DNA from: JBLNBQ01 sp050260095
Lineage (GTDB): Bacteria > Bacillota > UBA5301 > DYFA01
Reading direction: 5' to 3'
DNA length: 14,652 nucleotides
Assembly: GCA_050260095.1 (NCBI GenBank)
Contig: JBLNBQ010000174.1
Span: forward strand, 1 to 14,652
The notes under the pieces were generated by a model. That model searched no databases. It worked only from the letters and a program-made list of their open reading frames with translations, and had not been told where the DNA came from. Below are positions 6,484-13,764 of the stretch, one piece after another; positions within the stretch are counted from its first letter, which is position 1, and each line of letters starts with the position of its first letter. Made by a program: the position numbers and the translations under genes.

Positions 6484-8532
6484 TCAGTCCGGGTAGGGCC
6501 CGGGGACCTGGCCTTCGCCGCCCTTCTCTCCCCCGTCCCCACCTTGCCCGCCCGCCGCCCGCGCCGGCGCCTCCTCCGCTTCCTGCTCGGGCGGCTCGGG
6601 GATCGGCGCGATGACCCGCTCCGGGTCGGCGCTCATGTCCACGAAGAATGGGATGAGCGTCAGAAGGATGCCCTCGGTGAAGCGCAACTCCCGGATCACC
6701 TGGTCGGCGGTGCCGTTGTGCAAGTAGGCGTCGAACGGGTCATTGGTCACGATGATCGGCATGAGCAGGTGGATGACCGTGGTGGGATTCTCGCGCTGCA
6801 GTTCCACGAGATACTTGAAGAGCGGACCCGCCACCGTCCGGTAGGGCGACTCCAGGACCACCAGGTTCACCCCGCCGTGCCGCCCCCGGTCCCACTTCTG
6901 GGCGACCGCCGCCCCCTCCTCCGGGTTCACCGCCACGTAGACGGCGGTGATGTCCGAGGACAGCCGCCGGGCCACGCAGAGGGAGTGGTCGATGACGTTG
7001 GACAGGCCACCGATGGTGAGCACCACCTTGACCTTGGACGCATCGTCGATGCAGAGGTGTTCGCGGGCGAGCAGGTCGACACGCTGCTTGAACCGGCGGT
7101 AATAGTCGTGGATGTACAGGTTGTAGAGCACGATCAGCGGGACCAGAAGGGTCACGATCCAGGCGCCGTGGACGAACTTGGTGATGGTGATGATCACCAT
7201 GACGACGCCGGACAAGAACGCGCCGAGGCCGTTGATGAAGATCGACCACCAGTGCCCCGTCAGGCCCTTGCCGGACTGCCTCGCCACCTTGAGCCAGTGG
7301 ACGACCATGCCGGTCTGCGAGAGCGTGAAGGCGGTAAAGACGCCCACCGCATAGAGGGGGATCAGGAGGTGCGTGCTGCCGCGGAAGACGACGATCAGGA
7401 CCGAGGCCAGGCCCGCCAGGAGCATGATGCCCGAGGAGAAGACGAGGGTGTCGCCGCGGTTGGCGAGCTTGCGCGGCAGGTATCCGTCGCGGGCGATGAA
7501 CCCGGCTAGCCGCGGGAAATCGGCGTAGGCCGTGTTGGCGGCCAAGAGGAGGATGAGGGCCGTCGTGAACTGCACAGCGTAATAGAGGATGTTGGTGCCG
7601 AACACCTGCCGGGCGAGCTGGCTGAGCACGGTCTCCTGGTGCGACGGCACGATCCGGTGCCCGAACGTCAGCAGGGTGATGCCGGCGAACATGAGGTAGA
7701 GCAGGGTGCGCTCCAGCTTCATCGTCTGGATGGCGTGCTTGTCCTCGGGCGGGCGGAAGGCGCTCACCCCGTTGGAGACGGCTTCCAGGCCGGTGAGAGC
7801 GGTACAGCCGGAGGAGAAGGCCCGGAGCAGCAGGAACAGCGTCACCGGCGGCAGGGCGCTGGCCCCGCGGCCGCCGAAGGGGGCCAGGATGCCCACCGGC
7901 GGGGACCACTGGTGGAGCACCAACGCCTTGTAGGTTCCCACGCCCACCAGCAGCAGGATGCTGGCGATGAAGCTGTAGGTGGGGAAGGAGAAGGCCAGGC
8001 CCGACTCGCGCACGCCCCGCAGGTTGACCCAGGCGATGAACCAGACGCTCGCCAGCACCATGGCGGTCTCATGCCCCCGCAACAATGGAAAGGCCGAGGT
8101 CAGGGCGGCCACCCCGGCTGAGGCGGAGACGGCCACGGTCAAGACGTAGTCGATGAGGAGCGACGCCCCCGCGACCAGCCCGGGGATGATGCCGAGGTTA
8201 TCCTTGGAGACGATGTAGGAACCGCCACCGCCGGGGTAGGCGTGGATGGTCTGGGTGTACGAGGCGGCCACGATGAGGACCAGGAGCACGATCCCGACGC
8301 CGACCGGCAGGCTGTAGGCCGCGGCGGCGGCCCCGGCCAGCACCAGAATCCAGAGAATCTCCTCGGTGGCGTAGGCCACGGAAGAGAGGCCGTCGGCGGA
8401 GAACACCGCCAGGGCCGTGGGGACGGAGAGTCGCTCGTAATGCTGCCGGTCGGTCCGTTTCGGCCGGCCGAAGATCAGGCGCTTGAAACGGTACTCCCAC
8501 ACGTACTTGGGAAGATAGTGACCCCTGGCCAA
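6484..8532 (-). CDS. kimA: KimA-like APC-superfamily K+ importer
   Basis: A 682-residue membrane protein closely resembling Bacillus KimA (YdaO), a high-affinity proton-coupled potassium importer inhibited by c-di-AMP. Matching segments include SADGLSSVAYATEE, HAYPGGGGSYIVSKDNLG, LLIDYVLTVAVSASAG, RAFSSGCTALTGLEAVSNG and LIPLYAVGVF. D47 and Y54 correspond to the D36/Y43 pair lining the ion pathway of B. subtilis KimA. About 12 membrane helices span residues 35-475, followed by a cytoplasmic alpha/beta domain (KVKVVLTIGGLSNVIDHSL onward). A Pro/Glu/Gly-rich tail of about 35 residues is unusual. The TTG start at 8532 is supported by GGAGGGG upstream. It is divergent from the DNA glycosylase gene; no c-di-AMP (ydaO-type) riboswitch is recognisable in the short gap. 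Potassium as substrate is inferred from homology. Confidence 0.85.
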   Translation of the reverse strand: MARGHYLPKYVWEYRFKRLIFGRPKRTDRQHYERLSVPTALAVFSADGLSSVAYATEEILWILVLAGAAAAAYSLPVGVGIVLLVLIVAASYTQTIHAYPGGGGSYIVSKDNLGIIPGLVAGASLLIDYVLTVAVSASAGVAALTSAFPLLRGHETAMVLASVWFIAWVNLRGVRESGLAFSFPTYSFIASILLLVGVGTYKALVLHQWSPPVGILAPFGGRGASALPPVTLFLLLRAFSSGCTALTGLEAVSNGVSAFRPPEDKHAIQTMKLERTLLYLMFAGITLLTFGHRIVPSHQETVLSQLARQVFGTNILYYAVQFTTALILLLAANTAYADFPRLAGFIARDGYLPRKLANRGDTLVFSSGIMLLAGLASVLIVVFRGSTHLLIPLYAVGVFTAFTLSQTGMVVHWLKVARQSGKGLTGHWWSIFINGLGAFLSGVVMVIITITKFVHGAWIVTLLVPLIVLYNLYIHDYYRRFKQRVDLLAREHLCIDDASKVKVVLTIGGLSNVIDHSLCVARRLSSDITAVYVAVNPEEGAAVAQKWDRGRHGGVNLVVLESPYRTVAGPLFKYLVELQRENPTTVIHLLMPIIVTNDPFDAYLHNGTADQVIRELRFTEGILLTLIPFFVDMSADPERVIAPIPEPPEQEAEEAPARAAGGQGGDGGEKGGEGQVPGPYPD

Positions 8533-8637
8533 CCGCGTCCCCTCCTGCGCTTTCCGGCCATTAGCAGGATTTGCACTATCCCGGCGCAGAATACGGCGGT
8601 GGCGGCCCAGGCAAAGCGCCGCGCCCGCCGGGGAATA

Positions 8638-9249
8638 ATGGTAGTCATGGACCGTCCGCTGCCCGCCTCCTTCTACGCCCGGGGCGCCTTGGCGCTCGCC
8701 CCCGCCTTGCTAGGCAAACTCCTGGTCCACGCCGCGCCGGAGGGCCGGGCCAGCGGGATCATCGTAGAGACCGAGGCCTACTGCGGGCCGCTCGACCGGG
8801 CCGCCCACTCCTACGGCGGCAAGGAGACGCCCCGCACCAGGGCCATGTTCGGCCCGGCGGGGCACGCCTATGTCTACTTCGTGTACGGGATGCACTACTG
8901 TTTCAACGTCGTCGCGGCCTCGGAGGGCGTGCCCGAGGCGGTCCTGGTCCGGGCGGTGGAACCGGTCGAGGGCCTTGAACTCATGGCTCGCCGTCGCCGG
9001 CGCCCCCTGCGGACGCCGGCCGACCTCGTGAACCTGACCAACGGCCCGGGGAAGCTGGCGCAGGCGTTGGGCATCGACCGCGACCTCTACGGAACGGACC
9101 TGACGGGCGACCGGCTCTTCCTGACCGAAGGCCGCCGGGTGGACCCGGCCGAGATCGCCGCCTCGCCCCGGGTCGGCGTCGCCTACGCCGGCGAATGGGC
9201 CGACCGGCCCTGGCGCTTCTTCCTCAAGGGCAACCCATTCGTTTCCTAA
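8638..9249 (+). CDS. aag: 3-methyladenine DNA glycosylase (AAG/MPG family)
   Basis: A 203-residue protein of the alkyladenine DNA glycosylase family, which removes alkylated purines from DNA. Counting from M1 at 8638, the residues equivalent to human AAG E125 (activates water), Y127, H136, Y159 (base stacking) and N169 are all present as E46, Y48, H57, Y80 and N90, in VETEAYCGPLDRAAHS and YVYFVYGMHYCFNVV. The LTNGPGKLAQALGID and PWRFFLKGNPFVS segments are also typical. Two starts are possible: ATG 8638 with GGGG 4 bases upstream, or ATG 8647 (MDRPLPASFY); the choice is uncertain. cwlD follows after 59 bases on the same strand, with no clear terminator between, so co-transcription is possible. 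Confidence 0.93.
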   Translation: MVVMDRPLPASFYARGALALAPALLGKLLVHAAPEGRASGIIVETEAYCGPLDRAAHSYGGKETPRTRAMFGPAGHAYVYFVYGMHYCFNVVAASEGVPEAVLVRAVEPVEGLELMARRRRRPLRTPADLVNLTNGPGKLAQALGIDRDLYGTDLTGDRLFLTEGRRVDPAEIAASPRVGVAYAGEWADRPWRFFLKGNPFVS

Positions 9250-9308
9250 TACCCTCCGCCGGGCGCGCATAGCCTCTACGGAGACTGCCTGAGAAGAGGT
9301 GCCGTGCG

Positions 9309-10133
9309 ATGCCCCGCCGGTTGCGCAGGCCGGTCGTGCTGCTCATGCTCTCCCGCCGGAAGGCGGCCTTGGCGCTGGCCCTGCTGGTGACGGCCGGCTC
9401 GGTGACCACCGCGCTCGCCACCGTCGCCACCCCCCGGTCCCCCAGCGGGCGAACCGTGCTCACGGGGCGGGTGATCGGCATCGACCCCGGGCACGGGGAG
9501 ATCGACAGCGGCGCCACCCATCCCGAAAGTCCCCTGGCGGAGAAGGAGATCGTGCTCGACGTGGGCCTCCGGCTGGCCCGGCTGGTGCGCAAGGCGGGCG
9601 GGCGGGCGGTGCTCACGCGCACCGAGGACAAGGAGAGCGATCTGCCGGACCGCGAGGAACTGCAGCGCCGGGCCGACCTTGCCCGGGCCGGCGGCGCCGA
9701 ACTCTTCCTCAGCCTGCACGTGGACGCGAACGGCGACTCCTCCGCCTTTGGCGGGCAGGTGTATTACCACCCGTCGTCGGCGGAAGGACGCCGGCTCGCG
9801 GAACTGCTCCAGGCCGAACTGGTCAGGCTCCAGCCCGAGAACTTCCGCCGGTCCGCGCCCCAGAACTTCTACCTGCTGACCTGCATCCGCGTCCCCGCGG
9901 TCGTGGTCGAACTCGGCTTCATCTCCAACCCCGGCGACCGCCGCAACCTGAACGACCCCGCATACCGGGAGAAGCTGGCCGAAGCGCTCCGCCGGGGCCT
10001 CGAGACCTACCTTGCGACCTCAGGCGCCACCCCGCCGCTGGGCAAAGGGGACGAACCCCGGCGGGATGGCTCCGCCGAAGCCCGGCCGGGTGCCGAGAAT
10101 CGACAGGGCCTCGCCCGCCCGGGGACCCGGTGA
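9309..10133 (+). CDS. cwlD: CwlD-type N-acetylmuramoyl-L-alanine amidase
   Basis: A 274-residue zinc amidase (Amidase_3). A membrane anchor or signal lies at about residues 19-40. Zinc ligands are H62 (GIDPGHGEIDSGA), E78 (LAEKE) and H137 (LSLHVDAN); the catalytic glutamate is E201 (VVVELGFISNP). The segment from VYYHPSS to FYLL matches CwlD, the enzyme that strips peptide side chains during formation of muramic-delta-lactam in spore cortex. This supports an endospore former, though a vegetative amidase role is possible. GAGG lies 9 bases before ATG 9309. The conserved domain ends near residue 235 (LETYLATS); the last 40 residues are Arg/Gly/Pro-rich and read opposite to a real-looking gene, suggesting loss of the original stop or a convergent overlap. 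Confidence 0.88.
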   Translation: MPRRLRRPVVLLMLSRRKAALALALLVTAGSVTTALATVATPRSPSGRTVLTGRVIGIDPGHGEIDSGATHPESPLAEKEIVLDVGLRLARLVRKAGGRAVLTRTEDKESDLPDREELQRRADLARAGGAELFLSLHVDANGDSSAFGGQVYYHPSSAEGRRLAELLQAELVRLQPENFRRSAPQNFYLLTCIRVPAVVVELGFISNPGDRRNLNDPAYREKLAEALRRGLETYLATSGATPPLGKGDEPRRDGSAEARPGAENRQGLARPGTR

Positions 10134-10268
10134 GGTGATGAAGAAGTAGAAGATGGCAATGGCGATGGAGAGGATCAGCAGGACCAGGTTCGCCGGGGTG
10201 ACGGCGGTGAAACCGGGACCCTGAAAGAGTTCCGTGCTGGTCGCAGAAGCCGCTGGATCGGCGTTCAA
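10020..10268 (-). CDS. small single-pass membrane protein, unknown
   Basis: An 82-residue protein with one clear membrane segment (ANLVLLILSIAIAIFYFFIT, about residues 26-45) and a short glycine/proline-rich C-terminal tail ending PFAQRRGGA. Codon use matches its neighbours. TTG at 10268 is chosen because AAGGGGGG lies 6 bases upstream; another in-frame TTG at 10286 lies before that site. It starts 22 bases after the stop of the preceding small gene, so the two are probably co-transcribed. Its last 114 bases overlap the 3' end of cwlD on the other strand. I do not recognise the family; no function is proposed. Confidence 0.6.
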   Translation of the reverse strand: MNADPAASATSTELFQGPGFTAVTPANLVLLILSIAIAIFYFFITSPGPRAGEALSILGTRPGFGGAIPPGFVPFAQRRGGA

Positions 10269-10290
10269 GCTTGACCCCCCCTTCAAGAGT

Positions 10291-10593
10291 TCACCGGCCC
10301 GCGGTGGCGGTCGTGGGCGCCTCAGGTGGCATGATCCCGTACAGGATGGCGTCGAGGTACGGCTTGGTGAGGATCGGCCCGGACACGGCGAAGCCCACCG
10401 CGCCGCTCTCCCCGATCGAGATGCCGACCGAGCGCAAGTAGTTGGTGATCAGGAGAATCCCCAGGATCACATCGAGGGTCCGGTGGATGATGAAGATCTC
10501 TTCCGTGGTAAGGTCGGGCCGGTCGGCCAGCAGGAGGTTGGCCAGCGAGGTCCGAAAGCTCGACGATTCCTGCGGCGGAAGACCCATCAGCAC
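10291..10593 (-). CDS. small hydrophobic protein, unknown
   Basis: About 100 residues. A polar N-terminus (LMGLPPQESSSF) is followed by DLTTEEIFIIHRTLD, a hydrophobic stretch VILGILLITNYL, and a second apolar stretch AVGFAVSGPILTKPYLDAIL, ending in a Pro/Thr/Ala tail. It could be peripheral or span the membrane once or twice. Third codon positions are GC-rich as in the neighbours, supporting a real gene. GTG 10593 has GGGGGT 6 bases upstream; GTG 10599 is in frame but touches that site. It lies 76 bases downstream of the acetyltransferase gene and 22 bases upstream of the next small gene. I do not recognise the family. Confidence 0.6.
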   Translation of the reverse strand: MLMGLPPQESSSFRTSLANLLLADRPDLTTEEIFIIHRTLDVILGILLITNYLRSVGISIGESGAVGFAVSGPILTKPYLDAILYGIMPPEAPTTATAGR

Positions 10594-10669
10594 GCTCACA
10601 CCCCCGTCAACAAAGTATTCCGGGCCTGGGAGCGGGCGTGGTAGGAGTTAGGTGCGAAAAGGCCGGGGG

Positions 10670-11806
10670 TCAGCCTAGTTCCTTGCGGTAGATGCGGTAG
10701 ACCTTGTAGAGTTCGCCGCCGGCGCCTTCGGCGTCCGCGACCATCTTGCGGTTGAACTCGTGGACGGTGCCGCCCTCGCCCCAGGTCCAGCCGCGCCGAA
10801 GCGCCGCCTGGTAGTTGGCGTGATAGATGGCGGCCGAGACGCCCTTGCGGTGCCAGTCCTTGTCCACCATGAGGATGAAGATGCGCCCCGCGTCGATCTT
10901 GCGCTTCTCCCGGACGAAGGTCAGCCAGCCGAAGGGGAAGAGCCGCCCGTTCAGCTTCTTGAGGACCTGGTTGTAGTCGGGCAGCATCACGGAGAACCCG
11001 ATGGGGCGTCCCTCGTTGCTCCGGGCGATGTGGACCAGGTCGGACTCGACCAGCGGCAGCAGTTGGTCGGCCTCCGCCTGGATCTCCTCCATGGTCGGCG
11101 GGATCATGTCGGGCCAGTTCTCCGGCCAGGAGTTGTCGCAGATGACCTTGATGTCCGCGAACTCCTCGTGCAGGTGCTTGAGGTCGACCTGATCGACGTG
11201 GAAGCCGTAGCGCTCCTTGACCACCTCGACCATCCGGACGAACCGCTCGGGCTCGCCCTTGGTCAAGTCGACCCGGAAGGCCAGGCGGTCGAACTGCTTC
11301 GTGAAGCCAAACTGTTCGAAGAAGTCCTGGTAGTAGCGGGGGTTGTAGCTGTTCATCAGCACGGGTGGCGAATCGAAACCATGGACGAGCAGGCCCCGGT
11401 AGTCGTCGCCGTTGGTCGGCGACTGGGGTCCCGTCCAGGCGGTCATCCCGTGCTCCTTCAGCCACGCCTCCCCGGCCTGGAAGAGCGCCTGGGCGATCGC
11501 GTAGTCGGGTTCCGCCTCGAAGAGGGTGAGGTAGCCCTCCCGGCGCTCCTTCTTCGCGTTAAGGTTGCCATCGATGCCGACGCCCAGCCGGCCCACGACC
11601 TTCCCGTTCCGGCGCGCCACCAGGTGGGCGTGCGGGCCGAGGCGGAGGAGCGCGTTGTGGCGGGCGTCCAGCGCGTGGCGCATCTCCATGATGAGCGGTG
11701 GAACCCAGTTCGGGTTGCCCTTGTACATCCGGTAAGGAAAGCGGTAGAAGGCGGCGTGCTCGGCGGGAGTCAGGGCTTCGGTCACGGTGATGGCTGGACT
11801 GGTCAC
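10670..11806 (-). CDS. GNAT-type N-acetyltransferase, YghO-like family
   Basis: A 378-residue protein typical of a widespread family of long GNAT-fold proteins. Recognisable segments are the N-terminal FPYRMYKGNPNWVPPL, the motif NSYNPRYYQDFFEQFGF (about 152-168) near the middle, GRPIGFSVMLPDYNQVLKKL (267-286), and a C-terminal GNAT half (ILMVDKDWHRKGVSAAIYH, then HEFNRKMVADAEGAGGELYK). The acetyl acceptor is unknown. The GTG start at 11806 is supported by GGGGGGG about 8 bases upstream and a 17-base gap after the PBP/CapA gene, so the two are probably one operon. The frame stays open far upstream through that gene, but those residues are arginine/proline-rich antisense-like sequence and are not part of this protein. 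Confidence 0.85.
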   Translation of the reverse strand: MTSPAITVTEALTPAEHAAFYRFPYRMYKGNPNWVPPLIMEMRHALDARHNALLRLGPHAHLVARRNGKVVGRLGVGIDGNLNAKKERREGYLTLFEAEPDYAIAQALFQAGEAWLKEHGMTAWTGPQSPTNGDDYRGLLVHGFDSPPVLMNSYNPRYYQDFFEQFGFTKQFDRLAFRVDLTKGEPERFVRMVEVVKERYGFHVDQVDLKHLHEEFADIKVICDNSWPENWPDMIPPTMEEIQAEADQLLPLVESDLVHIARSNEGRPIGFSVMLPDYNQVLKKLNGRLFPFGWLTFVREKRKIDAGRIFILMVDKDWHRKGVSAAIYHANYQAALRRGWTWGEGGTVHEFNRKMVADAEGAGGELYKVYRIYRKELG

Positions 11807-11823
11807 GACGGCGTCCCCCCCGG

Positions 11824-13662
11824 CTACGTATTGGACGCCGGCAAGGGCGATTCCTGCCCGGGCGGCGGGGCAGGCGGCGAGGGCGACGCCGGGGCGGGCG
11901 CGGGCGGAGGCGGAGCGGCGGCAGCGTCGAGCGCCAGGGTGCGCTGGTGCAGCAGGCTCAGCGCCTTGACCCGCTCGGCGCCGCAGAGGAGCACGACCTG
12001 CCCGTTGCGGCAGGTGACCGGATGCAGTTCGAGTTGGCGTACTCCCGCCGCGCCGAGGGTGACTTTGGCCGCCACGCCGGTCCGCGGGCCAGCCGCCGGG
12101 TCCTCCCGGGCGAGGTAGCCCACGTTGTACAGGATGAGCCCGTCCCGGTAGACCTCGAGTCCCTGCGCGTCGCCGGGACCTTGGCCGAAGACCACTGACG
12201 CGCCGGCGTCGACCGCCGCCCGAGCCAGGTCGCGGTCCTCCGGCCGGGGCCGGTCTTCGCCGTCGCCTCCCCAGTGGAAGGCGACCACCACCAAGTGGCC
12301 GTCCGCCCGGGCCTTGCGCACGTCCTCCACCACGCTCTGGGTCTCGGCTGGGGCAATCCCCGGCGACCACGGCGAGGCGTCCCAGCGGCGGCCGGTGGAG
12401 GTCCGCCCGAATTCGGGCCGGCCATACGCGAGCAGCGCCACCCGCGCCCCGCCGGCGGTCAGCAGGGCGGGCTGCCGGGCCCGGCTGAGCGTCGGCCCGG
12501 CCCCCGCGTGGGCGATCCCCTCCCGGTCGAGCAGGGAGACCGTGGCGAGCAGGGCCGGGTCGTCGCCGTCCAGGATGTGGTCGTTGGCGAGGGTGACCGC
12601 GTCGATCCCCGCCTCCCGCAGCGCCGCCACCGCCGCCGGAGCGCCCAGGAACTCGCCGATCTTCCAGCCGTGGTCGGCCAGCGGGGCTTCCAGGTTCACC
12701 GCGGCCAGGCTGGCCTCGCGCAAAAGGCCGGCGACCGGCTGCAGGGGCCACGCGGGCCCGTGCTGCTTGACCGCCTCGCCCACGGGGCCGGCGGCGAGGA
12801 AGTCGCCGGCCAGAAGCAGGGTGGCGCCTTCTTCCGCGCCGGCGAGGCGCCGCCGGGCCTCCCTGACCAGCGCTCCGAGGCCCGGCCTGGCCTTGGCCGC
12901 CGGATAGGCGAGATAGAGCGGCCGGGCCAGCGGGTAACGCCCGCTGGTCAGGTCGGCCCGGCCGGGGGTCGCCCCCGCCACCGGGACCACCCTGACCTCG
13001 GGCGCCAGCTCCCCGGCGGGGAGGAACCCCACGGCGCCAGGCCGGCGCAAGAGAGTCCGCCGCAAGGCGGCGACGGTCGGTTGCGGCGCCGGAAGCTTGA
13101 CCTCCCGGCCCCGGGCTCTGGCGACCTCTTTGAGCAGGTCCAAGACCCCCGCGTCCTTCATCCAGAGCAGTTCGACCTGCCCGGGGTTGCCCGGCGCCAG
13201 GCTCTGCCAGGGGAGGCGCTCGCCGCTGAGCAGGCGGGCCACTTGGTCGAGGCTCAGGTCGACCGGCGGGGCGAAGGGACTGGTCACCACGGCGACGGCC
13301 TCCCAACCCACCTGGGAGAAGGCGAGCCGGCGAGAGTCGCGCCGGGGCGGCCGCCTGGGAGAAACGGCACGGCCCAGCGCCAGGGCGCCCCGGAGGAGCG
13401 CGACGTCCACCCGCCCGGTTCGCAGCAAGTCCGTGGCGGCGGGCTCGCCGGCCACCCCGAGCAGGTGGACCTGCGCCTCGGGGTTGGCCGCGGTGAACGC
13501 CGAGACCAGCACGGCGGCGGCCGGCTGGAGCGAGCCGGGGACGGCGACCCGGAGCGGGCCGTCCGAAGGTTCGGGCAAGACGGCCAGCACGGAGAGGACG
13601 AGGCACACACCCAGGCCGAACAGGGCCGTCCCCCGGTGCGGCCGCCAGACCAGAACGCGCAT
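11824..13662 (-). CDS. fusion of PstS-like binding domain and degenerate CapA-like domain
   Basis: A 612-residue protein. Residues 12-30 form a signal anchor or uncleaved signal. Residues 36-265 resemble a phosphate-type periplasmic binding protein: LRVAVPGSLQPAAAVLVSAF, DLSLDQVARLLSG, and GRYPLARPLYL. Residues 280-550 resemble CapA (capsule/poly-gamma-glutamate synthesis phosphoesterase-like): AGDF (D287), NLEAP (323-327), ANDHILD (359-365) and FHWG (H463). The usual ANNH reads ANDH, and the usual G-H-H-P-H reads GQGPG (493-497), so key metal ligands are missing. The C-terminus (about 582-601) is Ala/Pro/Ser-rich. ATG 13662 has AGGGGG 8 bases upstream. Activity as a phosphoesterase is doubtful; a ligand-binding envelope role is inferred. 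Confidence 0.8.
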   Translation of the reverse strand: MRVLVWRPHRGTALFGLGVCLVLSVLAVLPEPSDGPLRVAVPGSLQPAAAVLVSAFTAANPEAQVHLLGVAGEPAATDLLRTGRVDVALLRGALALGRAVSPRRPPRRDSRRLAFSQVGWEAVAVVTSPFAPPVDLSLDQVARLLSGERLPWQSLAPGNPGQVELLWMKDAGVLDLLKEVARARGREVKLPAPQPTVAALRRTLLRRPGAVGFLPAGELAPEVRVVPVAGATPGRADLTSGRYPLARPLYLAYPAAKARPGLGALVREARRRLAGAEEGATLLLAGDFLAAGPVGEAVKQHGPAWPLQPVAGLLREASLAAVNLEAPLADHGWKIGEFLGAPAAVAALREAGIDAVTLANDHILDGDDPALLATVSLLDREGIAHAGAGPTLSRARQPALLTAGGARVALLAYGRPEFGRTSTGRRWDASPWSPGIAPAETQSVVEDVRKARADGHLVVVAFHWGGDGEDRPRPEDRDLARAAVDAGASVVFGQGPGDAQGLEVYRDGLILYNVGYLAREDPAAGPRTGVAAKVTLGAAGVRQLELHPVTCRNGQVVLLCGAERVKALSLLHQRTLALDAAAAPPPPAPAPASPSPPAPPPGQESPLPASNT

Positions 13663-13688
13663 GCGATGCACCCCCTGCGGGAGACTAT

Positions 13689-13705
13689 GCCTTCCCAAGG
13701 CTTTT
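13689..13705. other. hairpin with T-run between divergent genes
   Basis: GCCTT-CCC-AAGGC is a perfect 5-bp inverted repeat followed by TTTT on the plus strand. It lies in the 102-base gap between the divergent PBP/CapA gene and the MBL-fold gene. It resembles a short intrinsic terminator for plus-strand transcripts, but no plus-strand gene precedes it, so an operator or leader structure is also possible. Confidence 0.35.
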
Positions 13706-13764
13706 ATGAGCAGGGAACGCCCGGTGCGGCAGCGAAGTCGGGTGGGCAAAGGGAGGACGGGACC

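Noticed and set aside
10655..10672. Possible terminator after the acetyltransferase gene (AGGC ... GCCT then TTT, minus strand)
   Set aside because: The stem is only 4 bp with a 9-base loop and a short T-run; probably not functional, and the next gene is close downstream.
10760..12118. A 452-codon plus-strand open frame
   Set aside because: It is antisense to the acetyltransferase and the end of the PBP/CapA gene, with no recognisable motif; long antisense frames are expected at this GC content.
10670..13606. A 978-codon open frame on the minus strand that includes the acetyltransferase
   Set aside because: Only the last 378 codons look like a protein. The upstream part is arginine/proline/glycine-rich and out of frame with the PBP/CapA gene, which uses another frame with clear domains.
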